DNA of 64,000 bases from Pirellulaceae bacterium (GCA_026004775.1 BPJU01000006.1:1-64000), one strand, 5' to 3'. Numbered from the stretch's first letter, positions 18,025 through 27,971 are shown. Notes: generated by a model from the letters alone, not told the origin. Translations and numbers: made by a program.

Positions 18025-18411
18025 ACGAGTAGGAACATGCCCCTGCCGGAACGAGAAACTTACTGACAGAAGCGCTCTCTGCGGGACGGCTCGAATGGAC
18101 GCCCCTCGCATGCTGACGGTCGCAAAGCGTTGCAGCGCTGCATTCTGCCAAACGAATTTTCGCGATGACTGGGCGTGTGGTCAGCACCACAAAAAACCGG
18201 CGGCCTTCAACTTGGCATGGCAGCCTTCGCAGCCTAATACTAGCTTTTGTTAAAAAGCGCAGATTTGCCAGCAACCCGTAAACAATTACGCCCAAATTAC
18301 GCTGGGTAGCCCATCCTCTGCCGCAAGCGCCAACGCGATCGGCTCCAGCAGGCAAGCATAGTGCTGGTATACGTTTTCTCCCGCGCTGCACCGCGACATC
18401 TTGCGCCTTGG

Positions 18412-18828
18412 CTACGTCATCCCGTTCTCTTCCCTGAGTCGCTTAAGCCTTTCTAAGCGCTCATACAGCTTATCACGTCCAAATCCGACATCACCATCCA
18501 TATAATTCTCAATTGTTTCCCAGTCTTTAATCAGCTCAGGAGGACCTACGGCCAATACATGCTCGTCGCCTTCATGAATAATGTTACATATCCAGTCCGG
18601 TGGTATCGATCCGTCTACGAGCTCAAAATGATTGGCCGCGCCAAAGGAAGCATAGCCATTGTCGTCAATATAGAATAACTCAACAAATCGCCCCCGCTTA
18701 AAGAGTGCATGCACCTCGTATTCCCTTCCCGGAGTGGTCCCCATTTCGAATGGATTTCCCACGTACATTCTGTCCTCTGCGGCAACCTGGCGTTCTACCT
18801 CATACGGTGACCGTGCTCTTACGCGCAT
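18412..18828 (-). CDS. Candidate immunity protein for RHS tip B
   Basis: 138 residues, acidic and soluble-looking (NHFELVDGSIPPDWICNIIH, ENYMDGDVGFGRDKLYERLE), ending in a Lys/Glu/Arg helix. I recognise no family. It begins 11 bases after the toxin-like tip ends. The ribosome site TAGGAG is formed by that gene's own TAG stop codon, so the two are probably translationally coupled. A small gene tightly following an RHS tip is the classic immunity arrangement. The role is inferred from position. Confidence 0.7.
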   Translation of the reverse strand: MRVRARSPYEVERQVAAEDRMYVGNPFEMGTTPGREYEVHALFKRGRFVELFYIDDNGYASFGAANHFELVDGSIPPDWICNIIHEGDEHVLAVGPPELIKDWETIENYMDGDVGFGRDKLYERLERLKRLREENGMT

Positions 18829-18839
18829 ACTAATAACTC

Positions 18840-19838
18840 CTATCGCACTGGACGAGCTGATGCAGTTGGGGCGACTATGATCTTGATATCATCCACCTGC
18901 TTGGTCGTGGGATTATACATATAGTGCACCTCAATTTTGCCACCCCCAGGATCCAAGTTACGAGTCATTTTCACCCAGCCATCACTTGCCGGCCACGTCG
19001 GATCCTTCGAGGGTCCCAAAACCTTCCCAATAGCTGGGTTATTCACGACCTCTTCCGCTGCCAACTGCTGTCGCAAATTCTGGGGCGTAACTGATCGCGG
19101 GAGGCGGGCAGTACTTTTCCGGAACCAAAACTTACCTTCCCACACACTTGGATGGACGAAAGCACCCCCAAGAGCAAAAGAATTCCAATCGACCCCAAAA
19201 CGGGCCAGTCTTTCCATCAATTCAACCGTTTCGGGATAGAATTCTCGACCACCCCGCGGTGTCAGGGTGCCTTTATTTAATAAATCGTCAATATTGGACA
19301 AGCCGTCCCGGTTGTGCTCTATGTTTTCATCCAACCGTCTGCCGCCGAAGAGGTAATCGATTATTCGTCCCGGGAGAGTGTTCTTGATTTCCTCCTCTGG
19401 CCTGACTCTGTCATTATTTCTCCTTCGCTCCTCACGCCCAGTTGGGTCAACGCGGATAGTAGTTACATTCCTGATATACCGCGCCAAATTGGTATCCCCC
19501 GCTGCAAACCCCAACGGATCCTCGCTGATAAATCGGCCAACGGCTGGGTCATAATAACGGGCTCGGTAGTAGAAAAGGCCCGATTCCTCGTCGCGCTCGC
19601 GGCCCGTGTAGGCAAACAAGAAATCCACCGCCGCGTTCGTCTCGGATGTAATCCGGCCAAAGGCTTCGTACCTTAGGTGGTTCACCACGTTGCCGCTACT
19701 ATCAATCAAGTCGCGCACCGTGCCCAAATGGTCACCCAAAGCCCATAACACCTCGCCCGGCTGCCACAAAGACTCCACGTCCTCGCGAGCAAATACCTGG
19801 TCCACCACCGGGCCATGCAAATACCGATACTTGAGCAC
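18840..19838 (-). CDS. RHS C-terminal tip B with unassigned toxin candidate
   Basis: A 332-codon open frame. Residues 1-130 are the end of the RHS shell (GRITSETNAAVDFLFAYTGR, then YYRARYYDPAVGRFISEDPL). The junction DPTGREE at about residue 131 (19448) matches the RHS cleavage-site consensus. The remaining ~200 residues are unrelated to tip A. The end (DGWVKMTRNL, KIEVHYMYNPTTKQVDDIKI) resembles a small beta-sheet domain as found in several polymorphic toxins, but I cannot name it. The start codon is not real: the frame continues a longer RHS gene whose core is frameshifted at about 19945-19965. Confidence 0.7.
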   Translation of the reverse strand: MLKYRYLHGPVVDQVFAREDVESLWQPGEVLWALGDHLGTVRDLIDSSGNVVNHLRYEAFGRITSETNAAVDFLFAYTGRERDEESGLFYYRARYYDPAVGRFISEDPLGFAAGDTNLARYIRNVTTIRVDPTGREERRRNNDRVRPEEEIKNTLPGRIIDYLFGGRRLDENIEHNRDGLSNIDDLLNKGTLTPRGGREFYPETVELMERLARFGVDWNSFALGGAFVHPSVWEGKFWFRKSTARLPRSVTPQNLRQQLAAEEVVNNPAIGKVLGPSKDPTWPASDGWVKMTRNLDPGGGKIEVHYMYNPTTKQVDDIKIIVAPTASARPVR

Positions 19839-21190
19839 GCCGGTTGACTGCCGGTAAACTCCAGCACAATGTGGTCCGCTCCCACAAGTGCCGGATCCGA
19901 GGCGCCCGTGACCACCGACGGATTGTCATAAACAAACCACGTAAACGATCGGCTCCTTGAGGCCCATCCCCGTCCGGATCCACCGTCTTGCCTATCCGCC
20001 GGTCAAATACGTCGTACGAATAATGCACATCGAGCACGATGGCGCCTTGCGCGTCTTTCCTCAAAAACCTCACCAGCCGATTGCGGTGGTCCCACGTGTA
20101 CTCTTCACGCTCGCCTGTGGCTATCGTTTCTTTCGCCGTGCGATTGCCTTCCGCATCGTACTCGTACCGATACGTGCCGTCCTCCAGAAGCTGGTTGTTG
20201 CTCCCGGTAACATAACCGCCGCCCGTGCGGTTGCCGTTCGCGTCGTACTGGTACGCCTCGTCCGTCTGATAGGAATGGTCGGCACCCGTAAGCTGATCCG
20301 TCTGATCGTACGTAAAAACGCTCGTTCCGTCCGAGTTCACCATCTCGATGATGCGGTCCAGCGGATCATACGTCCAACTGTATGGCGTAAAAAGCGGCTG
20401 GCCGCCTCGATTGTGTGACAAACCCACCAACCGGTGCGCGGCATCATACGTGTAAACAGAAGTAGCCACCTCATCCGACGGCGTACCGGAAAGAGCACGA
20501 TAACGCACAATCTGGGTAAACTGCCCCAGCGAGTTATACGCCATATCGACTCGCTTTTCGGCCACCGCATGGCCGCCCGCCACGCCGTACTGGTCGACTC
20601 GTGTCATGCGATTGAGTAGATCGTACGTGTAATCGTTCACAAAATCGTCCGTCCCGTCGATCACGGCCGCAAGCCGCGTGCGGTTGCCCGAAGCATCGTA
20701 TGAGGAATTCAAGACTACTCGTGGAATGTTCGGTGTCCCCTGATTGTCAATGCTTACGAGGCGATCCAAGTCATCGTACGCCAGCGTATAGCTACTATCC
20801 GGATCCGAAGCCGCAACGAGTCTCGTACCGATGTCCCACGAATAGCTAATTTCGCGCGCCAGCGTACCGCTTGTCAAGCGCGCAGCATCGCCATCGAGGC
20901 AAGCCGCATTCGTGCCGGCCTCGAAGCTTGTAGTCAGCGGCCTGGGCTCTTAGCGTTAGCCGCAGAGGACACAGAGAATAGCGTTAGCCACAGAGGGCAC
21001 AGAGGGCACAGAGAGTGTTTGACTGGCCCGTTGGACTGAGTTAGTAAAAACGGGTGCCTTTGGGGACGGATGGTGGTTGACCGGTTTGGTCACATGGGCT
21101 AGTGTGCTGCCAGCGCGAATAATCTGGTCCACAACGAAAAAGTCCATGCCTACGCCGCAACCATCCTCGACTTGGTTGGTGGCTTCACGT
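19497..21190 (-). repeat. 1.7-kb direct repeat, copy B (RHS core plus upstream DNA)
   Basis: Partner of 15585-17275. It carries the same start-proximal CAGAGGGCA tandem motif at about 20991-21010. Confidence 0.9.
19839..20949 (-). pseudogene. RHS/YD-repeat core B, frameshifted and lacking its N-terminus
   Basis: The same YD-repeat core as copy A, opening after an in-frame TAA at 20950-20952. Relative to copy A it has two single-base insertions close together (AACGATCGG and CTCCTTGAGG, about 19945-19965) that derail the frame after VDPDGDGPQ, and a small rearrangement near 19840-19850. The breaks are at different places in A and B, so between them the two copies preserve almost all of the intact reading frame. 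Confidence 0.85.
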
Positions 21191-21712
21191 CATGCTGTGG
21201 GGATACGCCGATTTTCGAGTAGTTAAGCCGCACCGTGAACCAACCTGCTTGGTAAGCGTTCACGGTTGGTTAGCCAGCCACCGCTACCGGCAGACCGTTG
21301 TGAACCCCCAACAGCTCGGTATGGCCACCCCCTCGCCTTGTTGCTGACGTACCGTAACACCAGAAGACGCGTGAATGTGCCAGAAAAATAGATTTTCTAC
21401 TTGCCAGAATTATCTTTTCGTCGGTTGCCAAGATTGTCCGCGCCGCGTGTGCGATTACTACCTCATGCAGGGATCTTTCCATGTACCGCATCCACTGGTG
21501 CTTCGGTCGGTGCAGCTACACAGTACAACCACAACGCACTATGTTGTAGTCGTTCGTTATCGAAGCTCGCAACCAGCGGCCGGAAAGGCCGCCTTTTGTT
21601 TAGCCCAGGCCAACGGCCTGGGGCGGGAGGAACCGTACGGTCCATTCCCCAGTGTTGCGCCCAGCCACGTAGCGGGTAAATACGTTTGCGTTCATTTTCT
21701 GACCGCGAAAGG
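20953..21712. other. Non-coding gap between RHS N-terminal fragment and core B
   Basis: 760 bases that separate the surface N-terminus from the RHS core. The first ~240 bases belong to the duplicated segment. A perfect hairpin (CCCAGGCC / GGCCTGGG, loop AAC) lies at 21604-21622, and a CGTGAACCAAC...CGTTCACGGTTG inverted pair lies at about 21235-21275. No gene is seen. It is probably inserted or rearranged DNA that broke a once continuous RHS gene. Confidence 0.5.
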
Positions 21713-22636
21713 TTACGGATAAAGCTGATCAAGACCTCCAAGCTGCCAGCCGCGGCCAAAGGCCCAGTCGCTCGTGGAGCGGTTCACCACCGCCACATAG
21801 CCATCGTAGCTGCGTGTTTGAAGCTCCTGGCCGTAACGCGCCTGTAGCTCAATCGTGTACGGATAGCGACCCGTGGGAAGTGCCGTAGCGTCGGCCGAAA
21901 GCACGATGCGCAGCGAGTCGCCCGGCTGGAGCGTGCCGGGATCGAACGAGTATTCGTCACCGGCCACGCCATTGAAAACCAACCGCGCCGGATTTCATCC
22001 GGTACCGCCGCATCGGGCACAAGGAACGTCTCGAGCGGTACGAGTGCTTTGGGGATCGTAAGCGAGTTGTACACCAGCTTTACCGAAGGTGTGAGAAGTT
22101 CCTCGCGCGTAAGCGCTCCGCTTGCCAAGAGCACGCCCGTTGCCGACCGATCGGCCTCGGCGGGCGAAAACTCCTCGTCGTTGAGCTTCCCGCCGAACGG
22201 GCCACCCACAGCGATCTGCACCGTGGCCACCGAGCTACTGGCTTGGCCGTCGGACAACTGGTATGTGAAGCGATCGATGCCGCTAAAGCCGGCATTGGGA
22301 ACGTAGGTGAAAGTGCCCGACGTGGGGTCAAAGTCGGTGAGCGTGCCGTTTTGAGGGTTCGTCACCACGCTGGCCGACAAAGTGCCGCCATCCGGATCGA
22401 AGTCGTTGAGCAGGAGGCTGCTGGTCGAATCGACGACCAGCGGTTGGTCAACCGGAGTGTAGTAGGCAAGATCATTGCGAGCGATGGGCGAGGCGTTCAA
22501 GAGACGTCGATCTTCGAGCGCTTCGAGCATGAGCGTGCGGCGGGTATTGGCTCGGCGCTTACGGTTTTTCCGCTTAGAGGTTAGTCTCCCCCCCCCCCCC
22601 CGAAAGTACTAGCTCGATCCAACTCGTGCGGTTCAT
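21713..22636 (-). pseudogene. Surface-anchored N-terminus of an RHS protein (LEDRRLL motif, cadherin-like domain), broken
   Basis: From the ATG at 22530 the frame reads MLEALEDRRLLNA, the N-terminal motif seen on large planctomycete surface proteins. A cadherin-like/tandem domain follows (DLAYYTPVDQPLVV, LLNDFDPDGGTLSASV, FTYVPNAGFSGIDRFTYQLS). A frameshift near 21985 moves the sense to another frame that continues to FGRGWQLGGLDQLYP, the typical entry of an RHS core, and then stops. The basic N-terminal extension (KRKNRKRRANTRR) runs in frame up to a 14-G tract; the better start at 22636 (AGGGG site upstream) is one base out of frame across that tract. Confidence 0.75.
22588..22601 (-). repeat. 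Homopolymer tract of 14 G (minus strand) inside the 5' coding region
   Basis: Fourteen consecutive C on the plus strand. Reading from ATG 22636, 14 G leads to a TAA four codons after the tract. With 13, 10 or 16 G the frame joins KRKNRKRRANTRR and MLEALEDRRLL. This is the arrangement of slipped-strand phase-variable genes. Confidence 0.8.
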
Positions 22637-24041
22637 GAGACACCCCTTATCCTAAAAGAGAACTGACCGCTGCTCCTTTGTCACTTTGGCTCGTTGAGCA
22701 CACGCGCAGCTACCAAAAAAAACCGCGCCGCCGCTGTACTCAATGCCGAACTCTTTTTTAGACCTGCCCCTCGAATCCTTACGAGAAGGTCTTCTGAACA
22801 CCCAGGAGGTTCTCGCCGGCGGAGCATCCTGCTCGTCGGTTCGTTGCGGAACTGGCCTTCGATAGCCGGTTGTCCGCAACGCGGTTGTTGTGAACTCACG
22901 ATGCCGAATCAGTACGTCCCCCCTACACGAGGGTGATTATAAAGCGCGGGCCGAGGCGGTTGTCAAGAAAATTTTCCGGCCTATCCGAAAACGGCCCATG
23001 GTCCGCTTATCGTTAGGCTCTCGAGCCGGTTGTCGGATATGCTCCAAGAGAGTAGGTAGCTCGCCGGCGAGCGATGCTCCGAGGCGAGCGCCACGAGCCG
23101 GCTGAGTCTCGAGCGTCGAGCCAGTCGGATTCGCCGCTGCCCACGAATTCGGGATAGTGGGCCGCAGGCGCGCGAAAGCGGCTGCGAAAATCTTGTCGAG
23201 GTGGCTCATTTTTGAAAGCCGGATTGTCCGGTGGCGGGCGGGGTCTTGTCTTAGGTGCGGAATTAAGCTCTTTTCGCGGTTTTTTCGGGTCGCGAACGTG
23301 CGTGGGCCGAAAAATGTGAGGCGGGGCAGGCCAAACGCGCCGGCGATACCACTTGAAAGATGCAAGAACTATTGCACCGGTGGTGTGGGTAGCCGGTGGG
23401 TGGCCGGCGGCACATGGCGGGAGAGGCTGTCACCTTTCTAGCAGCGGCTGTCCAAGAGGCTGTCCCCCTTTATGCGGCCGTGCATCGTCGGGAGCGGCTA
23501 GCTGCCGCGGGATGTGCCCGGAGCTCGGTTTCCTACTCCCTTGTCCCATCGTCACGCCGTTTGCCAGTTGATTCACACTTCGCCTTTTGGCCGTCTCTCT
23601 CCGTTTGTCCGTCGTTCCGCATCCCGATGATGGTTACCCCGTCCCGAAGAGGCTGCCCCCGGCCCTTCCGCTGGCGCGTGGCTGTTGGACGTGGTACACC
23701 GGTTTCCGTTTCATCAGCCCGTAGGCGGTAGGCAACCGGTGGGTTCGCTCGCTCTGGCCGGGCCAAGCTTCGGCATTGGGCGATCGAAAGTGCAACGCTC
23801 GGTTCGCGTTTACCGCCACGCCCCATCGATTAGCCATCGTGGATTGCGTTACCCCACGTGACGCCAGGCAAGTTTCGTGGCCCGCCAGTTACGGTTCCGA
23901 AGATGTGCTTCTTCGATCATCCGCCTTCCAGCCTGGCAGCCGCCCCAGGGGTTTTCCAATGTGTGTTTTCCCGTACACGTTCGAGGAGCTTCAATGATGC
24001 AATTGCAGCACCGCGCGCCTTTCCGCCGCTTCGCCTCTGGC
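22637..24041. other. Gene-free stretch at the island's right edge
   Basis: 1.4 kb. It contains the second copy of the long direct repeat (23046-23440). Elsewhere, open frames on both strands overlap each other, lack ribosome sites and show no recognisable family. Confidence 0.5.
23046..23440 (+). repeat. Long direct repeat, copy 2 (5'-truncated transposase-like gene end)
   Basis: Matches 11369-11752, including the final ~35 codons of the transposase-like gene (ending at the TAG of 23156-23158) and the ~270 bases downstream. It has a three-base deletion (GGCCGAAAAA against GGCCGATGAAAA) and a short extra GGTGGCCGGC-like insertion near 23400. The rest of the gene is missing upstream. Confidence 0.9.
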
Positions 24042-25325
24042 TTACCACAGGAGTTTTTCTTGATATGCCGCGTCGATCAAGGTAATCGTGTGGAGAACGG
24101 GAATAGCCGGCGGTTCAGCCAAAAAACGGGCGAGCTGCACCATGCACCCAATGTTCCCCGTGACGACACACTCGGCGCCCGTGCGGCGAATGGCCGCTGC
24201 TTTTTGTCGTCCCAGATGCTGGGCAATTTCGGGCTGTTCCATGTTGTACGTGCCGGCCGAGCCGCAGCAGAACTCACCATCGGGCACATCGAGCAGCGTC
24301 ACGTTGGGAATAGCCCGCAACAGGCGGCGTGGCTCCTGTCGCACGTTTTGAGCGTGAGCCAAGTGGCAGGCGTCGTGATAGGCTACCCTAACCGGACGCG
24401 GCAACGGAGGTGGCGGCTGTCGCCAACCGAGCCGATCCAGAAAGACGCTGATATCGCACGTCTTTCGCGCCAAATCCACAGCAGCCTGCTCATACTCGTG
24501 GCCGCGCAGCCACAGTCCGTACTCATGCATGCCCGACCCACAGCCGGCGGCTGTGGTGATCACGGCATCAACGTCCAAGGGAAAACTCTTGATGTTCCGC
24601 ACCGCCAACCGACGCGCCAAGGGCAGCACTCCCGCATGGGCGGCTAATGCCCCGCAGCAGCCCTGGGGCGGAATGAGAACGTCGGCCCCGTTGCGCGTTA
24701 ACACCCGAATGGCCGATTCATGGATTTCGGGAGCCAAGACACGCTGGGCACACCCAACCAGCAAAGCCACCCGGGCACGCCGCGGAGGCTCGGCAGGCAC
24801 AATCGCCGGAAGACGAGCCGCCCGCGGCAAACGCTCGGGCAACAGCTCCCACAACACGGCCATCCGTCGCGGCAGCCAACCAGATAACGCTTTGCCCCAA
24901 CGACCCATGCGGATTGCCCATCGAAACCGCCACGGATAAGGCAACGTAGCCAGAATCAGCCACCGAAACCAACGCTCCGCAACATTCCTTGCGCGCAGCG
25001 GCTCTGCATGGGCTCGAAAGGCGGTCAACAACTCTCCATAGCCCACCCCGGAAGGACACGCCGGCACACAACCCACACAACCTAAACAGCGATCGACATA
25101 CGGCAGTGCCTCATCCAATGCCACGCGCCCCTCCAGAACCTCTTTCATCAGGAAAACCCGCCCGCGCGGCGAATCCATCTCTTCGCCCAACACCTGGTAC
25201 GTAGGGCAGGCCGGCAAACAAAACCCGCAGTGCACGCATTTCTGTACCGCTTCGGCCATCACCGGCCCCAAAGGTCCCAGGTCGCTGACGGGTATTTGAT
25301 GTTGCATAGCTTGCCAGAATATCAA
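24042..25325 (-). CDS. glcF: Glycolate oxidase iron-sulfur subunit GlcF
   Basis: 427 residues with two 4Fe-4S ferredoxin motifs (Cys30/33/36/40 in KCVHCGFCLPACPT; Cys80/83/86/90 in CLGCVGCVPACPS) and two CCG domains (CCGALAAHAG and CCGSAGTYN). This is the full GlcF/LutA-like architecture. It passes electrons from the flavin subunits to the quinone pool at the membrane. The start overlaps the glcE stop (TTG at 25325 reading TTGA); ATG 25307 is the alternative. Last gene of glcDEF. Confidence 0.9.
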   Translation of the reverse strand: MIFWQAMQHQIPVSDLGPLGPVMAEAVQKCVHCGFCLPACPTYQVLGEEMDSPRGRVFLMKEVLEGRVALDEALPYVDRCLGCVGCVPACPSGVGYGELLTAFRAHAEPLRARNVAERWFRWLILATLPYPWRFRWAIRMGRWGKALSGWLPRRMAVLWELLPERLPRAARLPAIVPAEPPRRARVALLVGCAQRVLAPEIHESAIRVLTRNGADVLIPPQGCCGALAAHAGVLPLARRLAVRNIKSFPLDVDAVITTAAGCGSGMHEYGLWLRGHEYEQAAVDLARKTCDISVFLDRLGWRQPPPPLPRPVRVAYHDACHLAHAQNVRQEPRRLLRAIPNVTLLDVPDGEFCCGSAGTYNMEQPEIAQHLGRQKAAAIRRTGAECVVTGNIGCMVQLARFLAEPPAIPVLHTITLIDAAYQEKLLW

Positions 25326-26488
25326 GAGGTAGCTACTTGATCGGCACCGCCTACGGGCGGCCGTCGAAACTTGCCAAGCGGGTCAAATACCGAACGCAAT
25401 CTTTCCGCAAAAACTCCGCCAGAAAGCTCACCGATCCACGCCGGAACTTTCATCGCAGAGAAAACCGCACATCCACCTCGACCGATTCCCTTGAGAAATA
25501 CATCCAGTTCATCCACCGCTCTTCCATCCGGCAGGCACAACCACAACACGTGCCCGCCCGCACTGTAGCGGCGCGGCCCCCATCGTTGACGCTCTGCCTC
25601 GTCTTCTATATCCCGTATCAGTCGCGGTGTCAGTGCTATCCGTACCAGCACGCTGCCGGCCGGCACAAATGCCAATTCGCGGACCTGTTGCCAATACGCG
25701 ACGTCATTCTCCAGAACCTCTACCGGAGCCGCCGCCGCTTGCCGGCATCGATCAATACGTTGGCCAAGTGCTGTGGCGTCGCCGGCTAAACGTAACCAGA
25801 CGCGACCAGGAGGTTCAAGATCCAAGGCTGTAAGATCCCAGGCCCCGCACATCCAATGATGCAGCTGATCCAAGGCTTCGGTCCACGAAGGATAGTCGAT
25901 ACGCAAAGTTGCTGTCGCCAGCGGGCGAGGAAAAACTTTGAACGTCGCTTCCACAACGATGCCCAGTGTCCCCAGACTACCAACCATCAGCTTCGGCAGG
26001 TCGAAGCCCGCCGCGTTTTTCACTACCCGTCCCCCCCCGTAGATCAGTCTCCCATCGGACGTCATGAACCTGACGCCCACCAGGAAATCACGCATCGGCC
26101 CATAACGGAACTGGCCGGAGCCCGACATCCCCGAAGCAATTGCACCTCCCAACGTACTGCCGGACTGAACCAGAATCGGGTCGAACGGCAGAAACTGCCC
26201 GTGCCGGAGCAACTCCTTTTCCAGTTCCACAAGCGGGGTACCGGCACGCGCCGTAAAAGTGAACTCCTGCGGTTCATAATCCACCAACCCCGCAAGGTTG
26301 CGGAGCGACAAGTTGGCATCGGCGCTGAGAGCCGTTTTGGTGCGACCACCACACGGACGGATCCGAGCCAGTTCCCGGACCAGATCTCGCAACTGGTCGA
26401 GCGTTTGCGGTGCGGCGATGTCGTGGTCTGTTTCTGTCACAGCTTCAGTCACAGCGCATGGAGACACGTGCGACGCGAAAACGGACAA
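25322..26488 (-). CDS. glcE: Glycolate oxidase FAD-binding subunit GlcE
   Basis: About 388 residues of the FAD-linked oxidase family, with the PCMH-type FAD-binding signature (FDPILVQSGSTLGGAIASG, then GRVVKNAAGFDLPKLMVGS). Length and the lack of a full C-terminal substrate domain fit GlcE rather than GlcD. The frame opens directly after a TAG with a TTG at 26488; a GTG at 26467 is an alternative start, and neither has a clear ribosome site. It lies 37 bases after glcD and overlaps glcF, so the three form an operon and probably one complex. Confidence 0.88.
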   Translation of the reverse strand: MSVFASHVSPCAVTEAVTETDHDIAAPQTLDQLRDLVRELARIRPCGGRTKTALSADANLSLRNLAGLVDYEPQEFTFTARAGTPLVELEKELLRHGQFLPFDPILVQSGSTLGGAIASGMSGSGQFRYGPMRDFLVGVRFMTSDGRLIYGGGRVVKNAAGFDLPKLMVGSLGTLGIVVEATFKVFPRPLATATLRIDYPSWTEALDQLHHWMCGAWDLTALDLEPPGRVWLRLAGDATALGQRIDRCRQAAAAPVEVLENDVAYWQQVRELAFVPAGSVLVRIALTPRLIRDIEDEAERQRWGPRRYSAGGHVLWLCLPDGRAVDELDVFLKGIGRGGCAVFSAMKVPAWIGELSGGVFAERLRSVFDPLGKFRRPPVGGADQVATS

Positions 26489-26525
26489 CTATCCATCGGA
26501 CGGAAGTAACATGGCCAACTCATAC

Positions 26526-27971
26526 TTACTCGCGAGACACCACGCCCTGGCGCTCCAGCGGATGAGCACCTCGGCCGGTCAACGCGGGAGCTTTCCCGAC
26601 AGGCAACTTCTTGCCTCGATTGGCCAAATGTTGGGGATCCACCGCGTCGCGCAACTGTTCCATGAACCTCATATCTTCCGCCGAATACATTTCGGGTAGG
26701 AAGTGGCGTTTTTCCAACCCCACGCCGTGTTCGCCGGTAATCGAGCCACCGAGGGCGATACACATCCGCAAAATCTGGCCGGCCAGTTCTTCCGCCCGCT
26801 CCAAGGCTCCTGGCTGGCGGCCGTCGAACATGATCAGCGGGTGGAGGTTGCCGTCTCCGGCATGGAACACGTTGGCCACACGGATGCCGTATTCCTGGCT
26901 GAGCCGCTCGATCTCGGCCAATGCCTGACCTAACCGACTCCGCGGTACCACCCCATCCTGGACAATAAAGTCGGGGCTGAGTCTCCCGACGGCACTGAAA
27001 GCCGACTTGCGACCTTTCCAGATCTTGGCGCGCTCGGCATCATCCTCGGCCACCAGCGTCTGATACGCCCCGGATTGGCGAATCACCTCCAGCAAGCGCG
27101 GGATTTCCGCTTCAACCTCCTCGCGAGTTCCCTCCAATTCCACGATCAGAATGGCTTTGGCATCCGCCGGATACTTGGCGCCCACCGCGGCCAGCGCAGC
27201 ATCCATGGCCATGCGATCCATGATCTCCATGGCTCCCGGCAACAGCCCCGAGGCAACCACCAGAGATACCGCGTCACCGGCCGCCTCCAACGAGTGGTAA
27301 GCTGCCTGGAGAGTAAAATAGCGTTCTGGTCGCGGCAGCAGGCGGAGCGTGATTTCCAGGGCGATGCCCAAAAGCCCCTCGCTTCCCACAAAAAGTCCCG
27401 TCCACCCCGGACCTACCATATCGAGGCTGTCGCCGCCCAAGCGACACACCTGGCCGTCGGGCAGCACCACCTTCAAACCCAGCACATGGTTGGCGGTCAT
27501 GCCGTATTTCAGACAGTGGGCTCCTCCGGAATTGAACGCCACATTACCACCGATCGTGCAGACCGGACCACTGGAAGGATCAGGAGCGTAGAGCAATCCG
27601 TCGGCCGCCACATGCTGCGAAACCCGAGCGTTTGTCACCCCGGGCTCGACCACGCACGTGCGCGTCAAACGATCATAAGCCAGAATTCGGTTCAGGCGAT
27701 TCAGAGCAATGACCAAACCCTGCTCGACCGGCACCGCCCCACCGCTTAAACTCGTTCCACTCCCCCGCGCCATGAACGGCATGCCGTAGCAGTGGCACAG
27801 CCGCACTGTCCGGATCACTTCCTCTTGAGTTTCGGGCAATACCACCGCAGCCGGTGTCGCCCGAAACGCGGTCAATCCGTCGGACTCGTAAGGAGCGAGC
27901 TGTGCGCGGCGGCGCAGCAAGCGGTCCGGCGGATAGATCGCCTCCAGTTCTGACCAAAACCGCAAGTCCAT
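26526..27971 (-). CDS. glcD: Glycolate oxidase catalytic FAD subunit GlcD
   Basis: 481 residues from the ATG at 27971 (the frame is open to 28049). FAD-binding type 4 domain with [19 protein letters not shown] and [14 protein letters not shown], then an FAD-oxidase C-terminal domain ending in [20 protein letters not shown]. It oxidises glycolate (or a related 2-hydroxy acid such as D-lactate) to the keto acid. Its subunit company (GlcE, GlcF) favours glycolate. The ribosome site is weak and the start is therefore moderately uncertain. First gene of the operon. Confidence 0.9.
   Translation of the reverse strand: MDLRFWSELEAIYPPDRLLRRRAQLAPYESDGLTAFRATPAAVVLPETQEEVIRTVRLCHCYGMPFMARGSGTSLSGGAVPVEQGLVIALNRLNRILAYDRLTRTCVVEPGVTNARVSQHVAADGLLYAPDPSSGPVCTIGGNVAFNSGGAHCLKYGMTANHVLGLKVVLPDGQVCRLGGDSLDMVGPGWTGLFVGSEGLLGIALEITLRLLPRPERYFTLQAAYHSLEAAGDAVSLVVASGLLPGAMEIMDRMAMDAALAAVGAKYPADAKAILIVELEGTREEVEAEIPRLLEVIRQSGAYQTLVAEDDAERAKIWKGRKSAFSAVGRLSPDFIVQDGVVPRSRLGQALAEIERLSQEYGIRVANVFHAGDGNLHPLIMFDGRQPGALERAEELAGQILRMCIALGGSITGEHGVGLEKRHFLPEMYSAEDMRFMEQLRDAVDPQHLANRGKKLPVGKAPALTGRGAHPLERQGVVSRE

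Larger units (their letters stand above)
17039..18411. other. Gene-free stretch between RHS cassettes, packed with REP-like palindromes
   Basis: 1.37 kb lying between the immunity candidate of cassette B and the core of cassette A. It holds six nested palindromes (17451-18024, listed separately), plus half sites such as the GCGACTTCCGCTAC at about 17727. No frame in it looks like a protein; the 122-codon frame at 18023-18391 overlaps the last palindrome's flank and lacks a ribosome site. Confidence 0.6.

Noticed and set aside
18023..18391. 122-codon minus-strand frame
   Set aside because: No ribosome site, Arg/Cys/Ala-rich composition, and its end overlaps the REP cluster.
21375..21759. Overlapping 90-115-codon frames on both strands
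   Set aside because: They lie in the non-coding gap of the broken RHS gene, overlap a hairpin and resemble no family.
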